From positions 2,666,001 to 2,730,000 of the forward strand of contig NZ_CP081497.1 in NCBI RefSeq assembly GCF_019774615.1: a DNA stretch of 64,000 bases, in the 5' to 3' direction. This document shows, piece after piece, positions 8,233 through 17,153 of the stretch (the first letter of the stretch is position 1; every line of letters begins with the position of its first letter). The translations under genes were made by a program, and so were the position numbers. Below the pieces are notes generated by a model that was given only the letters and a program-made list of their open reading frames with translations, did not search any database and was not told the DNA's origin. The stretch is from Streptomyces sp. BHT-5-2. Lineage in GTDB: Bacteria; Actinomycetota; Actinomycetes; Streptomycetales; Streptomycetaceae.

Positions 8233-9578
8233 ACGAGAGGAACGACATGAACCAGGCGAACGAGGTGAAAGGGGTGAAAGAAGTGCGCCTGCGCTGGGCC
8301 CTCAGCCTCTTCTTCGCGCTCGACGGTTTCGTGTTCGCCGGTTGGGTCGTCCGCATCCCCGCCATCAAGGAGCAGACAGGCGCCTCGGCCGGCGCACTCG
8401 GACTGGCCCTGCTGGGCGTCTCGGTCGGTTCGGTCACCACGATGCTGCTGGCCGGGCGCCTGTGCCGCCGCTACGGCAACCATCGGGTGACGGTGGCGAC
8501 CGCGGCCATGCTGTCGTTGTCCGTCGCCCTGCCACCGCTGACGCGTACTCCACTCCAACTCGGCCTGGTGCTCCTGGTGTTCGGGGTCGCCTACGGGGGC
8601 CTGAACGTCGCCTTCAACGCCGCGGCCGTGGACCTGGCCGAGGCGATCCGGCGCCCGATCCTCCCGTCGTTCCATGCCGCCTTCAGCGCGGGCGGACTGA
8701 CGGGTGCCGGGCTCGGCGGCATCCTCGCCCCGCATCTGAGCCCGCTGCACCACCTCCTGCTCCTCACCGGGGCCGGACTCCTGGTCACCGCCTTCGCGGG
8801 ACGGGTCCTGCTGCGGGCCCCTGCTCCCCACCCCGTGGGGAGCGTGGGAACAGCCCCCGACAACGGTCGTCCGCCAGGCACCCCCACCCGCATCCCCACC
8901 CGCACCCGCCTCCTCATCACCACCTTCGGACTGATCACCCTCTGCACCGCCTACGGGGAAGGCGCGTTGGCCGACTGGGGCTCCCTGCACCTCGCACAGG
9001 ACCTCGGCGCCGGACCGGGCCTGGCGGCATCCGGCTACGCCGCGTTCGCGCTGACGATGACGCTCTCCAGGGCAGCCGGCACCCGGCTCCTGGAACGCCT
9101 GGGCGCCACCCCCGTCCTGGTCACCGGTGCCGCCCTCGCGGCCATGGGGATGCTGTTGGGCGCCCTCTCACCGCAGACCTGGCTGGTGTTCACGGGCTAC
9201 GCCCTGACCGGGCTCGGCCTGGCCAACGTGTTCCCCATCGCGGTCGGCGGCGCCGGCGTGCTCGGGGGCGCCGGCGGGGTGGCCGCCGCATCGGCCCTGG
9301 GCTACTCCGGAATCCTGCTCGGCCCGCCGTCGATCGGCTTCCTCTCCGAGGTGTTCGGACTGCCGACGGCACTGACCACCATCGCCGCCCTGGCCGCCGT
9401 CGCGGCACTCCTCGGCTACGCGGTCCGCACCAGGCCCCCGAAGCCCCAGACGCCCCCAACTCCCCCTACGACTTCAGACGCAGGTCTGGCAGAGACAGTC
9501 CCAGCAGAGACAGCCCCGGCGGACGCGGGTCCGCTCAACCGGATTCGGCCCCCATCCGCCCCAGGAAGAGACTTGTGA
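8229..9578 (+). CDS. Major facilitator superfamily transporter
   Basis: The 449-residue protein has about twelve membrane segments in two halves, joined by a Pro-rich loop near residues 195-225. The motif A-like sequence LAGRLCRRYGNHRV lies between helices 2 and 3. The first half begins LRWALSLFFALDGFVFAGWVVRIPAIKEQTG, a pattern seen in YbjJ/FucP-like MFS proteins. The ATG at 8229 overlaps the EamA stop by 4 bp. A second ATG at 8247 with its own AGAGGAA is an alternative start. The C-terminal 45 residues are Pro/Ala/Thr-rich and overlap the convergent methyltransferase gene by 44 bp. Confidence 0.87.
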   Translation: MNERNDMNQANEVKGVKEVRLRWALSLFFALDGFVFAGWVVRIPAIKEQTGASAGALGLALLGVSVGSVTTMLLAGRLCRRYGNHRVTVATAAMLSLSVALPPLTRTPLQLGLVLLVFGVAYGGLNVAFNAAAVDLAEAIRRPILPSFHAAFSAGGLTGAGLGGILAPHLSPLHHLLLLTGAGLLVTAFAGRVLLRAPAPHPVGSVGTAPDNGRPPGTPTRIPTRTRLLITTFGLITLCTAYGEGALADWGSLHLAQDLGAGPGLAASGYAAFALTMTLSRAAGTRLLERLGATPVLVTGAALAAMGMLLGALSPQTWLVFTGYALTGLGLANVFPIAVGGAGVLGGAGGVAAASALGYSGILLGPPSIGFLSEVFGLPTALTTIAALAAVAALLGYAVRTRPPKPQTPPTPPTTSDAGLAETVPAETAPADAGPLNRIRPPSAPGRDL

Positions 9579-10389
9579 CCACCTTCACCTGCGCCTGCCC
9601 CTTCACATGCCCCTGCCCGCCGGGTTCTTCGTCCACGATGCGCGCCAGCTCGTCGAAGAGCCGTTCCCGCGGCCGGGGCGGAATCGCCCGGTAGCCGCCG
9701 TAGGAGGCGAACAGACCGAGCAGAGCCGAGGTGGACCGTTGCTGCACGGAGGAGTAGAGGCGGTGGACCGGGTCGACGAAGCCGGCCGCCGTCATATCGC
9801 GCCACTGCCGGGCCTCCGGGCCCCGGCGCGCGGGACGGGGGCGAGGGTCGAGAAGGGTGTCCGCCGGTATCTCGATGCCGAGCCGGGTGTGGGCGTCGGT
9901 CAGTCGTTCGGCCAACTCACCGCTGTCCAGGGTCCAGTGGTTCCAGAAGAGGGCGATTGCCCCGCCGGGCGAGAGCGCGGCCCGTGCCCGCGCCCAGCGC
10001 ACGTCCGGGTCGACCCAGTGCCAGGCCTGCGCGCAGTACAGCAGGCCGTAGCGGCGCGCGGGAACCCAGGCTTCGAAGTCGGCGACCTCGATGGTGACCC
10101 GGGGCAGCACCGCGCACCGCCGGCGCAGCACCCGGGCCATCCTGACGTCCGGTTCGACGCAGGTCACCGGTACGCCGGACCGTGCGAAGGGCAGCGTCGC
10201 CTTGCCCGTTCCTGCGCCCACCTCCAACGCGGCCTCGTCCGCGCCCATGGCGGCGAAGTCCAGGACTTCCTGGACGAGTTGGTGTGGGTAGCCGGGCCGG
10301 GCCGTGTCGTACTGCTCGGCGTCGTCGCCGAAGATATGGCGGCGCGACCGCGTCGAGGCCGGTTCACCACCGGCAGTCCCGTACGGCAT
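9535..10389 (-). CDS. Class I SAM-dependent methyltransferase
   Basis: The protein of about 284 residues has the SAM-binding motif I in AALEVGAGTGKATLPFA, motif II around VTCVEPDVRM, and AQAWHWVDPD followed by SPGGAIALFWNHW. This is the pattern of type-11 methyltransferases that include YcgJ/trans-aconitate-like enzymes. Substrate unknown. The ATG at 10389 is favoured; others lie at 10410 and a GTG at 10431. Its 3' end overlaps the MFS gene on the other strand by 44 bp. Confidence 0.85.
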   Translation of the reverse strand: MPYGTAGGEPASTRSRRHIFGDDAEQYDTARPGYPHQLVQEVLDFAAMGADEAALEVGAGTGKATLPFARSGVPVTCVEPDVRMARVLRRRCAVLPRVTIEVADFEAWVPARRYGLLYCAQAWHWVDPDVRWARARAALSPGGAIALFWNHWTLDSGELAERLTDAHTRLGIEIPADTLLDPRPRPARRGPEARQWRDMTAAGFVDPVHRLYSSVQQRSTSALLGLFASYGGYRAIPPRPRERLFDELARIVDEEPGGQGHVKGQAQVKVVTSLFLGRMGAESG

Positions 10390-10525
10390 GGCTGCCACGT
10401 TAGGCGACATCCCCTGCGAACGGGAGAGCACCCGTCACAAGCCGGCCAAGCAGCCAAGCCGACCAATAGACCCAAGCCGGCTGAGCGTAGGGCCCGCCGC
10501 CCCACACCACAGCCCACCCCGCTCG

Positions 10526-11197
10526 CTACCCCACGACCTCCACCGCACCATCGCGCAGCACGACGTCCTGCTCCCACTCATCAGCCGACTGCCCGGCGAC
10601 CCGTACGTAATGCTCGGCGATCCGCTCGGGGGCGAGCGCGGAGCCAGGGACGACCGGCCCGCCGACGGTGATGGTGGCGATGTGCACGCCCTGCGGCCCG
10701 AACTCGTCCGCCAGCACCGAACGGGCCGCGCGCAGCCCGGCCTTGCCTATGGAAAGGCTGGTCGCCGCGGCGCGTGCGCTCGGCATCCCGGACGTGAGCA
10801 GCACGCTGCCACCACCGGCCGCCGCCATCCGCGGCGCCAGGTGTGTCACCGCGCTCACCGCACCGACCACGTTGACCTGTAGCGTCGCGGTCAGTTCCGC
10901 GGCGGACAGCTCGCCGGGACGGTCGTAGCGGACCCAGGCGGCGTTGTAGACCAGTACGTCCGGAACGCCGAGCCGCTCGACGGCGGCGTCCAGCCCGGAG
11001 CGCAGCGATGCCTCGTCGGCTGCGTCGGCCAGCAGGCCGAAAGCCTTGCCGCCGATCTGCTCGACCGCGCCGACGGCCTCGTCGACGGTGGACCGGGAGC
11101 GGGCCAGCACTGCCACCGGCGAGCCCTCCCGGGCGAAGCGACGAGCCACCGCCTGACCGATACCGGGCCCCGCGCCGATCACGAACGTTCCACCCAT
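10526..11197 (-). CDS. Short-chain dehydrogenase/reductase-like protein with no catalytic Tyr
   Basis: The 223-residue protein begins MGGTFVIGAGPGIGQAVARR, the Rossmann cofactor motif GxxxGxG of SDR enzymes, and has VLVYNAAWVR in place of the usual NNAG. The active-site region reads SVLLTSGMPSARAAATSLSIGKAGLR. Ser and Lys are present, but the position of the Tyr in YxxxK is Leu. That suggests an altered or absent oxidoreductase activity. The ATG at 11197 follows AAAGGAAG. Upstream on the same strand is an MFS gene, 224 bp away, with no feature recognised between them. Confidence 0.82.
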   Translation of the reverse strand: MGGTFVIGAGPGIGQAVARRFAREGSPVAVLARSRSTVDEAVGAVEQIGGKAFGLLADAADEASLRSGLDAAVERLGVPDVLVYNAAWVRYDRPGELSAAELTATLQVNVVGAVSAVTHLAPRMAAAGGGSVLLTSGMPSARAAATSLSIGKAGLRAARSVLADEFGPQGVHIATITVGGPVVPGSALAPERIAEHYVRVAGQSADEWEQDVVLRDGAVEVVG

Positions 11198-11421
11198 GGT
11201 GCGTCAACTTCCTTTCGGTGGCACCGGGGCACTCGACTGCCACCGATCAGATCCGCCGCAAGGGGAACACCGGCCGGTCACCTCCCTATTCCTCCCTCCG
11301 CCACACCGGCCTGGGCGCGGCCTACGTGCCGGCAGCCCGACTCGCCACCTCGACTCGCCGCCCGAACTCACCGCGCCCCAAAGCCAGTCAGCGCCGCCGA
11401 CCGACAGTTGCTCCCGCAGGG

Positions 11422-12825
11422 CTACTCCCGTAGGGCCCGCCGGTGGTCGTCGCCCCTCAGGGTGGCCAGGGCGACGGCTCCGAGCGCACAGGTGACGACC
11501 ACGTAGTAGGCGGGAATGTCGGGGTCACCGGTGCGCTGGACGAGTTCGGTGATGAGCAGGCCCGCGCAGCCGGAGAAGACCGCGTTCGCCAGTGCGTAGG
11601 CCACGCCCAGGCCGGTGTGCCGGGCCCGGGTGGGGAACATCTCGGCCAGCATCGCCGGGCCCGGACCGGCCAGCAGGCCCACCAGGACACCCGCGAGCGC
11701 CACCGCTCCGCCCATCAGCCACACGGGGGAGCGGCGGTCCTGCACCACATGGAGCAGCGGTAGCGCGGCGAGCGCGGCGAGGACGGCACCGGTGACCATG
11801 ACCGGTCTCCGGCCCATCCGGTCGCTCAGCCGGCCCGCCGGCAGGATCGCGGCGGCGAAACCGAGGTTGGCGACCACCGCGGCCAACAGCGCCTGGCGCG
11901 GGCTGCGCCCCACCGTCTGCTGAAGGTAGGTCGGCAGCACCACGAGGAACGTGTATCCGGCCGCCGACCACGCCATGAGCCGTCCGCACCCCAGCACGAC
12001 CGTGGACACCACGACCACCCCGCGCCCGGCCCGCCGCCCAGCGGACCCACCCTCCGCTACCTGCGCCCGCCACCCCTCGGGCGCAACCTCAGCACCCCCA
12101 CCACCCTCAGGACCTCCAGCACCCTCGGCAACAGGCTCCTGCCGCGCCCGCAGAAACGCCGGGGACTCCGCCAACCGCAGCCGCAGCCACAGCGCGACCG
12201 CCCCCATCGGCAGCGCCGCCAGGAACGGCAGCCGCCAGCCCCACGCCGTGATCTGTTCCGTCGTCAGCAGGGCCGTCACCAGCGTCGCGGCCGCGGCCCC
12301 CACCAGCAGCCCGAGCGCGACGGTGAGCGACTGCCACGCGCCGTACGTCCCCCGTTTCCCCGCCGGCGCGCACTCCGTCATCAGGGCCACCGCGCCGCCG
12401 AACTCCCCGCCCGCCGACAGGCCCTGCACGATCCGTAACGCCGTCAGCAACCAGGGCGCGGCGGCACCGACGGTGGCATACGTGGGCAGCAGACCGATCG
12501 CCGCCGTCGCCGAGGTCATGGCCAGGACCGCGACGACCAGCGCCGGCCGCCGCCCGAAGCGGTCGCCGAACCGGCCGAGGAGGAACGCCCCCACCGGCCG
12601 GAAGAAGAACGCCAGCGCGAACGACGCATACGTCCTGACCAGCGCCTCCGCGGCGCCGCCGCCCCGCGGGGTGAAGAAGCCGGCCGCGATGACGGTGGCG
12701 AAGTACGCGTAGACGCCGAACTCGTACCACTCGATGAGGTTGCCGACCGCACCCGCGACCACGCTCCGGCGCGTGAGCGCCGCCCTGGCCGTCCCGCTCC
12801 GCGGCCCCTCCGTGTAGGTCGTCAT
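11422..12825 (-). CDS. MFS transporter, metabolite:H+ symporter (MHS) type
   Basis: The 467-residue protein has twelve membrane segments. Its opening RRSVVAGAVGNLIEWYEFGVYAYFA and the motif GRFGDRFGRRPALV are typical of the MHS branch (ProP, ShiA, citrate and alpha-ketoglutarate symporters). A long Gly/Ala/Glu-rich cytoplasmic loop occurs around residues 240-280. It probably imports an organic acid or osmolyte with protons; the substrate is not determinable. The ATG at 12825 follows GGAAGGC. It is divergent from the amino-acid permease at 13015. Confidence 0.87.
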   Translation of the reverse strand: MTTYTEGPRSGTARAALTRRSVVAGAVGNLIEWYEFGVYAYFATVIAAGFFTPRGGGAAEALVRTYASFALAFFFRPVGAFLLGRFGDRFGRRPALVVAVLAMTSATAAIGLLPTYATVGAAAPWLLTALRIVQGLSAGGEFGGAVALMTECAPAGKRGTYGAWQSLTVALGLLVGAAAATLVTALLTTEQITAWGWRLPFLAALPMGAVALWLRLRLAESPAFLRARQEPVAEGAGGPEGGGGAEVAPEGWRAQVAEGGSAGRRAGRGVVVVSTVVLGCGRLMAWSAAGYTFLVVLPTYLQQTVGRSPRQALLAAVVANLGFAAAILPAGRLSDRMGRRPVMVTGAVLAALAALPLLHVVQDRRSPVWLMGGAVALAGVLVGLLAGPGPAMLAEMFPTRARHTGLGVAYALANAVFSGCAGLLITELVQRTGDPDIPAYYVVVTCALGAVALATLRGDDHRRALRE

Positions 12826-13014
12826 GGCAGGAAGCCTTCCCCGCACCCGCCTCCCCGACCGACCGGTGCGCCACCGGACGAACACGCCGCGTACGTGATC
12901 GCGCCCTCACCGCCGGTGATCACGGTGTCCGAATAGCGGGCGTTCACTCCGGACACGGACCATGCCGCCCAGACTCGTCAGGCTCATCGAACGTCCCAAT
13001 GAACAGGCACGACC

Positions 13015-14439
13015 ATGACTCGGACTTTCACCCGGTCGCCCCAGGGTTCCCCGCAGGCCGTGCAGGATGACGCGCCTGTCCTGTCGCACGGGCTCAAACA
13101 GCGCCATCTGTCGATGATCGCGCTCGGCGGAGTCATCGGCGCCGGGCTCTTCGTCGGCTCCGGAGTCGGCATCGCCGCCGCCGGCCCGGCCATCGTCCTT
13201 CTCTTCGCCGCCACCGGCGCACTGGTCATGCTGATCATGCGGATGCTCGGCGAGATGTCGGCGGCCCGGCCCTCCACCGGCTCGTTCTCCGTGCACGCCG
13301 AGGAGGAACTCGGCTCCTGGGCGGGCACCACCTCGGGCTGGATGTACTGGCTGATGCTCTGCGCCGGCGTGGCCGCCGAGGCCACCGCCGCGGGCGCGAT
13401 CATGCACACCTGGGTGTCGTTCATCCCCGCCTACGGCTGGGTGGCGATCTTCATGGCGTTCTTCTGCGCCAGCAACCTGACGGCGGTCAAGAACTTCGGC
13501 GAGTTCGAGTTCTGGTTCGCGGCCATCAAGGTGACCGTGATCGTCGCGTTCCTGGTGCTCGGCGTACTCGGCATCCTCGGGGTGTTCGGCACGGCACCGG
13601 GCACCACCCACCTCACCGGCCACGGCGGCTTCTTCCCGACCGGCGCCGCCGGCCTCGCCGCCGGCCTGCTGACCACCATTTCCGGCTTCGCCGGCCTGGA
13701 GACCGTCACCATCGCGGCGGCGGAGTCCGACAAGCCCAGCCACAACGTCGCCCGCGCCGTGCGCACCGCCGTCTGGCGCATCGCCGTCTTCTACATCGGC
13801 TCCATGGCCGTGGTCGTCACCCTGGTGCCGTGGAACGACCCGAAGGTCGCCACGGCCGGCCCCTACGTCACCGTGCTCGACCGGCTCGGCATCCCCGCCG
13901 CCGGCACGATCATGCAGATCGTGGTGCTGATCGCGCTGCTCTCGGCGATGAACGCCAACATCTACGGCTCGTCGCGGATGGCGTACTCCCTGGTCAGCCG
14001 CGGCCAGGGCCCGCGCTTCCTGGGCAAGGTCACCCGGGGCATCCCGGCCGCCGCCGTACTGGCCTCCTGCGTCTTCGGCTTCGTCGCGGTGATCGCCGGG
14101 ATCGTCTGGCCCCACACGGTCTTCGCCTGGCTGCTGAACATCGCCGGCTGCTCGGTACTGGTCGTCTGGTCGATCGTCTGCCTCACCCAGGTGAAGATGC
14201 GCCGCCGCCTGGAGCGCGAGGCGCCCGAGAAGCTCATGGTGCGGATGTGGGGCTTCCCGTATCTGACCTGGCTGGCGTTCGCCGCCATCCTCGGCGTCTT
14301 TGCCGTCATGGCCGGCAGCACGGACGGCCGCCACCAGCTGATCGGCACGGCCGTCGTGGTGGCCGCGCTGGTGATCGCCGACCGCCTCAAGGGCCGCCGC
14401 GCCGGCCGGAGCGTCGACACCGACACCACCCGGGCGTAA
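13015..14439 (+). CDS. Amino-acid permease of the APC superfamily (AAT type)
   Basis: The 474-residue protein has twelve membrane segments. The N-terminus reads LKQRHLSMIALGGVIGAGLFVGSG, the unwound helix-1 substrate motif of amino-acid permeases related to GabP, AroP and CycA. FAGLETVTIAAAESDKP is the conserved region after helix 6. It should import an amino acid with protons. The ATG at 13015 is close to the divergent MHS gene. A 17-bp hairpin terminator shared with argG follows. Confidence 0.9.
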   Translation: MTRTFTRSPQGSPQAVQDDAPVLSHGLKQRHLSMIALGGVIGAGLFVGSGVGIAAAGPAIVLLFAATGALVMLIMRMLGEMSAARPSTGSFSVHAEEELGSWAGTTSGWMYWLMLCAGVAAEATAAGAIMHTWVSFIPAYGWVAIFMAFFCASNLTAVKNFGEFEFWFAAIKVTVIVAFLVLGVLGILGVFGTAPGTTHLTGHGGFFPTGAAGLAAGLLTTISGFAGLETVTIAAAESDKPSHNVARAVRTAVWRIAVFYIGSMAVVVTLVPWNDPKVATAGPYVTVLDRLGIPAAGTIMQIVVLIALLSAMNANIYGSSRMAYSLVSRGQGPRFLGKVTRGIPAAAVLASCVFGFVAVIAGIVWPHTVFAWLLNIAGCSVLVVWSIVCLTQVKMRRRLEREAPEKLMVRMWGFPYLTWLAFAAILGVFAVMAGSTDGRHQLIGTAVVVAALVIADRLKGRRAGRSVDTDTTRA

Positions 14440-14482
14440 CCCCGACGAGGACTCGCCCCTCTGCCACCACTCCTGGCCAACG

Positions 14483-14521
14483 AGAAGGCCGGCCCGACGC
14501 TCCACGTCGGGCCGGCCTTCT
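14483..14521. terminator. Bidirectional terminator between permease and argG
   Basis: A perfect 17-bp inverted repeat, AGAAGGCCGGCCCGACG against CGTCGGGCCGGCCTTCT with a 5-nt loop, lies between the two convergent genes and can serve both. Confidence 0.85.
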
Positions 14522-14557
14522 GCCTTTCGGCCGAGTCCCCCTGCTAGCCGCTCCGGG

Positions 14558-16003
14558 TCAGTCCGTACCGAACTCCATCGCCGCGCGGTCCAGCATCTCC
14601 TCGTCGTCGGAGACCTCGCCGCGGGAGGCGATGGCCTCGGCGCCGCCCTCCGGCAGGGTGCCGATCAGCCCGGTCGCGGCCGCCTGCGCGGCCCCGATGG
14701 CGGGGTTGGCGGTGCCGATCAGGCCGAGTCCGGCGTACTGCTCCAGCTTGGCGCGCGAGTCGGCGATGTCGAGGTTGCGCATGGTCAGCTGGCCGATCCG
14801 GTCCACCGGACCGAAGGCCGAGTCCTCGGTGCGCTCCATGGACAGCTTGTCCGGGTGGTAGCTGAACGCCGGGCCCGTGGTGTCCAGGATCGAGTAGTCC
14901 TCACCGCGCCGCAGCCGCAGCGTGACCTCACCGGTGACCGCGGCGCCGACCCAGCGCTGCAGCGACTCCCGGATCATCAGCGCCTGCGGGTCCAGCCACC
15001 GGCCCTCGTACATCAGCCGGCCCAGGCGCCGGCCCTCGACGTGGTACTGGGCGAGGGTGTCCTCGTTGTGGATCGCGTTGACCAGCCGCTCGTACGCGGC
15101 GTGCAGCAGGGCCATGCCCGGCGCCTCGTAGATGCCGCGGCTCTTGGCCTCGATGATCCGGTTCTCGATCTGGTCGGACATGCCCAGCCCGTGCCGGCCG
15201 CCGATGGCGTTGGCCTCCATCACCAGATCGACGGCGGAGGCGAACTCCTTGCCGTTGATCGTCACCGGCCGGCCCTGGTCGAAGCCGATCGTGACGTCCT
15301 CGGGGAGGATCTCCACCTCCGGGTCCCAGAACCGCACGCCCATGATCGGCTCGACGGTCTCGACGCCGGTGTCCAGGTGCTCCAGCGTCTTGGCCTCGTG
15401 GGTGGCGCCCCAGATGTTGGCATCGGTGGAGTACGCCTTCTCCGTGCTGTCCCGGTAGGGGAGGCCGTGGGCGAGCAGCCACTCCGACATCTCCTTGCGG
15501 CCGCCCAGCTCGGTCACGAAGTCCGCGTCCAGCCACGGCTTGTAGATCCGCAGGTTCGGGTTGGCGAGCAGACCGTAGCGGTAGAACCGCTCGATGTCGT
15601 TGCCCTTGAACGTCGAGCCGTCACCCCAGATCTGCACGTTGTCCTCGAGCATCGCCCGGACCAGGAGCGTGCCGGTGACCGCGCGGCCGAGCGGCGTGGT
15701 GTTGAAGTAGGCGCGCCCGCCCGAGCGGATGTGGAACGCCCCGCAGGTCAGCGCGGCCAGGCCCTCCTCGACCAGGGCCGCACGGCAGTCGACCAGGCGC
15801 GCGATCTCGGCACCATAGGTCTTGGCACGGCCGGGCACCGAGGCGATGTCGGGCTCGTCGTACTGGCCGATGTCGGCGGTGTACGTGCACGGGATGGCGC
15901 CCTTGTCACGCATCCACGCGACCGCGACGGACGTGTCGAGGCCGCCCGAGAAGGCGATGCCGACGCGCTCGCCGGCGGGGAGGGAGGTGAGGACCTTAGA
16001 CAT
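14558..16003 (-). CDS. argG: Argininosuccinate synthase, long form
   Basis: The 481-residue enzyme ligates citrulline and aspartate using ATP, the penultimate step of arginine synthesis. The N-terminus has the PP-loop AFSGGLDTSVAVAW (residues 18-30), and further conserved blocks include TYTADIGQYDEPD and YSTDANIWGATHEA. Length and sequence match the long ArgG form used by E. coli and by streptomycetes rather than the approximately 400-residue form. The ATG at 16003 begins MSKVLTSLPAGER. Palindromes just upstream may be arginine-repressor sites. argH is not in the window. Confidence 0.95.
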   Translation of the reverse strand: MSKVLTSLPAGERVGIAFSGGLDTSVAVAWMRDKGAIPCTYTADIGQYDEPDIASVPGRAKTYGAEIARLVDCRAALVEEGLAALTCGAFHIRSGGRAYFNTTPLGRAVTGTLLVRAMLEDNVQIWGDGSTFKGNDIERFYRYGLLANPNLRIYKPWLDADFVTELGGRKEMSEWLLAHGLPYRDSTEKAYSTDANIWGATHEAKTLEHLDTGVETVEPIMGVRFWDPEVEILPEDVTIGFDQGRPVTINGKEFASAVDLVMEANAIGGRHGLGMSDQIENRIIEAKSRGIYEAPGMALLHAAYERLVNAIHNEDTLAQYHVEGRRLGRLMYEGRWLDPQALMIRESLQRWVGAAVTGEVTLRLRRGEDYSILDTTGPAFSYHPDKLSMERTEDSAFGPVDRIGQLTMRNLDIADSRAKLEQYAGLGLIGTANPAIGAAQAAATGLIGTLPEGGAEAIASRGEVSDDEEMLDRAAMEFGTD

Positions 16004-16010
16004 GGGAAGA

Positions 16011-16036
16011 TTATGCATAACAACGCATGGCCATGC
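16011..16036 (-). promoter_or_regulatory. Candidate ArgR operator upstream of argG
   Basis: Two perfect palindromes lie 8 and 22 bp before the argG start: TTATGCATAA at 16011-16020 and GCATGGCCATGC at 16025-16036. TGCAT half-sites in tandem are the kind of element bound by arginine repressors in actinomycetes. Position and symmetry fit a repressor site overlapping the promoter. Binding by ArgR is inference. Confidence 0.5.
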
Positions 16037-16095
16037 AACCCCATGCGAGGCAAGACCTAACCCGCCCCGATGACGGGCGCCCGCCGAAGCCGCAA

Positions 16096-16644
16096 TCAGT
16101 CCAAACCCGACGCCCAGGCGGCCAGCACTCCGAAGTCGTCCTCGGTCAGCCCGACCCGGGGATCTGTCCGATGCAGAAGTGCAGGGCCTCGATGCCGGTT
16201 CCGCACCCAGGCACGGTCCGTATCGGTGATCTCGTCGTCCACCCAGGCGAACGCCCGCCCCGCCACCCAGGCGACGATCTCCGGCGTCTTCCAGAACACC
16301 CCGCCCCCGGGTTCCGGCCGCGGCACGGTCCACGAGATGACAGGCAGCGCGGGCAGCCCCAGAATCGGCGCAACGAACTCATTGGCCTCGTCCTCCCAAG
16401 TCGTCGCCCAGACCAGGTCGAAGGGAAGCGCATCAAGCGCCGGACCGTGCGCAGGGTTCAGCCATACCCGAAGCGGCTTGACCCGCCCGTCCGGTATACC
16501 CCACGCAGCCAGCCGCCGCCGCTCGGCTGCCTCCCAACGGGGCGTCAACAGCCGGTGAGTCCGGTAGCCATTGGGGCGTCGTTGCGGTTGCGCGGCATAC
16601 GGATTCAACGGACCATCCACGTCCACCAACAGCAATGGGCGCAT
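16096..16644 (-). CDS. HAD-like hydrolase domain protein
   Basis: The 182-residue protein begins MRPLLLVDVDGPLNPYAAQP. DVDG is HAD motif I, with the two Asp that serve as nucleophile and general acid. Later WATTWEDEANEF and FAWVDDEITDTDRAW fit motifs II to IV, the acidic pair binding metal. This resembles the HAD domains seen in putative RNA-repair proteins, though here it stands alone. Substrate unknown. GGGAGGGGGTGGGTGG precedes the ATG at 16644. It lies upstream of argG in the same direction, separated by argG's regulatory palindromes. Confidence 0.75.
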   Translation of the reverse strand: MRPLLLVDVDGPLNPYAAQPQRRPNGYRTHRLLTPRWEAAERRRLAAWGIPDGRVKPLRVWLNPAHGPALDALPFDLVWATTWEDEANEFVAPILGLPALPVISWTVPRPEPGGGVFWKTPEIVAWVAGRAFAWVDDEITDTDRAWVRNRHRGPALLHRTDPRVGLTEDDFGVLAAWASGLD

Positions 16645-16845
16645 CCACCCACCCCCTCCCGCCCGCAACGTATCGCCCGACCACCAACCCAACCAGCGCA
16701 ATTCCACCAGGCAACACGACTGCGTCGGCCCGCTACGAGACCCCGCGCGGCCTGCGAGGACGGGCAAACGGCCCCGGCGCCCGAGCTCGTTGCCCTGACG
16801 CCGAGGCCGTTACAGGTAATTTACGCGGCTGGTGACACGAGCTGC

Positions 16846-17079
16846 CTAGCGGCAGTTGCCCATGCTGGTGCCCTGTCCACCGGGGCTGCCTTCACCGTTG
16901 ATCAGGTTGGCCAGCAGGCCGTTGAGGATTCCCACCTCGCCGAGGATGTCGAGGTTCAGCTCGTGGTTGTGGCAGCTCCCGTGCTCCCCCATGCCCTGGG
17001 CCTGGGCGGTACCGGAGCCGAGCAGGCTGACGCTACCGATCACGGCAACAACCGCAGCAGCCTTGCGAAGCTTGTGCAT
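16846..17079 (-). CDS. Small secreted protein with the two-Cys LGEVGILNGLL core (family 1)
   Basis: The 77-residue precursor has a 27-residue signal peptide (MHKLRKAAAVVAVIGSVSLL, ending AQA). The mature 50 residues are essentially only the family core: SCHNHELNLDILGEVGILN, then LINGEGSPGG and a C-terminal cysteine. It is the shortest member and lacks the CNN/CDN ending. GGAGGAGAA precedes the ATG. A copy of the shared promoter element lies 59 bp upstream. The mature protein is small and contains a hydrophobic stretch with two Cys that could form one disulfide. Function unknown; exported, probably to the cell surface or medium. Confidence 0.82.
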   Translation of the reverse strand: MHKLRKAAAVVAVIGSVSLLGSGTAQAQGMGEHGSCHNHELNLDILGEVGILNGLLANLINGEGSPGGQGTSMGNCR

Positions 17080-17137
17080 TTCTCCTCCAGAGAATCGATG
17101 TCGAGCAGGCATCAAAGATCGACTTTGCGCTGATATC

Positions 17138-17153
17138 GGAGGCTAATGCGATA
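17138..17153 (-). promoter_or_regulatory. Shared promoter-like element of family 1 (copy at 16846 gene)
   Basis: On the minus strand this reads TATCGCATTAGCCTCC, one of four copies of a TTTCGTATTAGCCTCC-like element placed 57-75 bp before family 1 start codons. This copy lacks the upstream CGGCGCGTCGCT block present at three others. The constant distance suggests a -10/start region. Confidence 0.5.
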
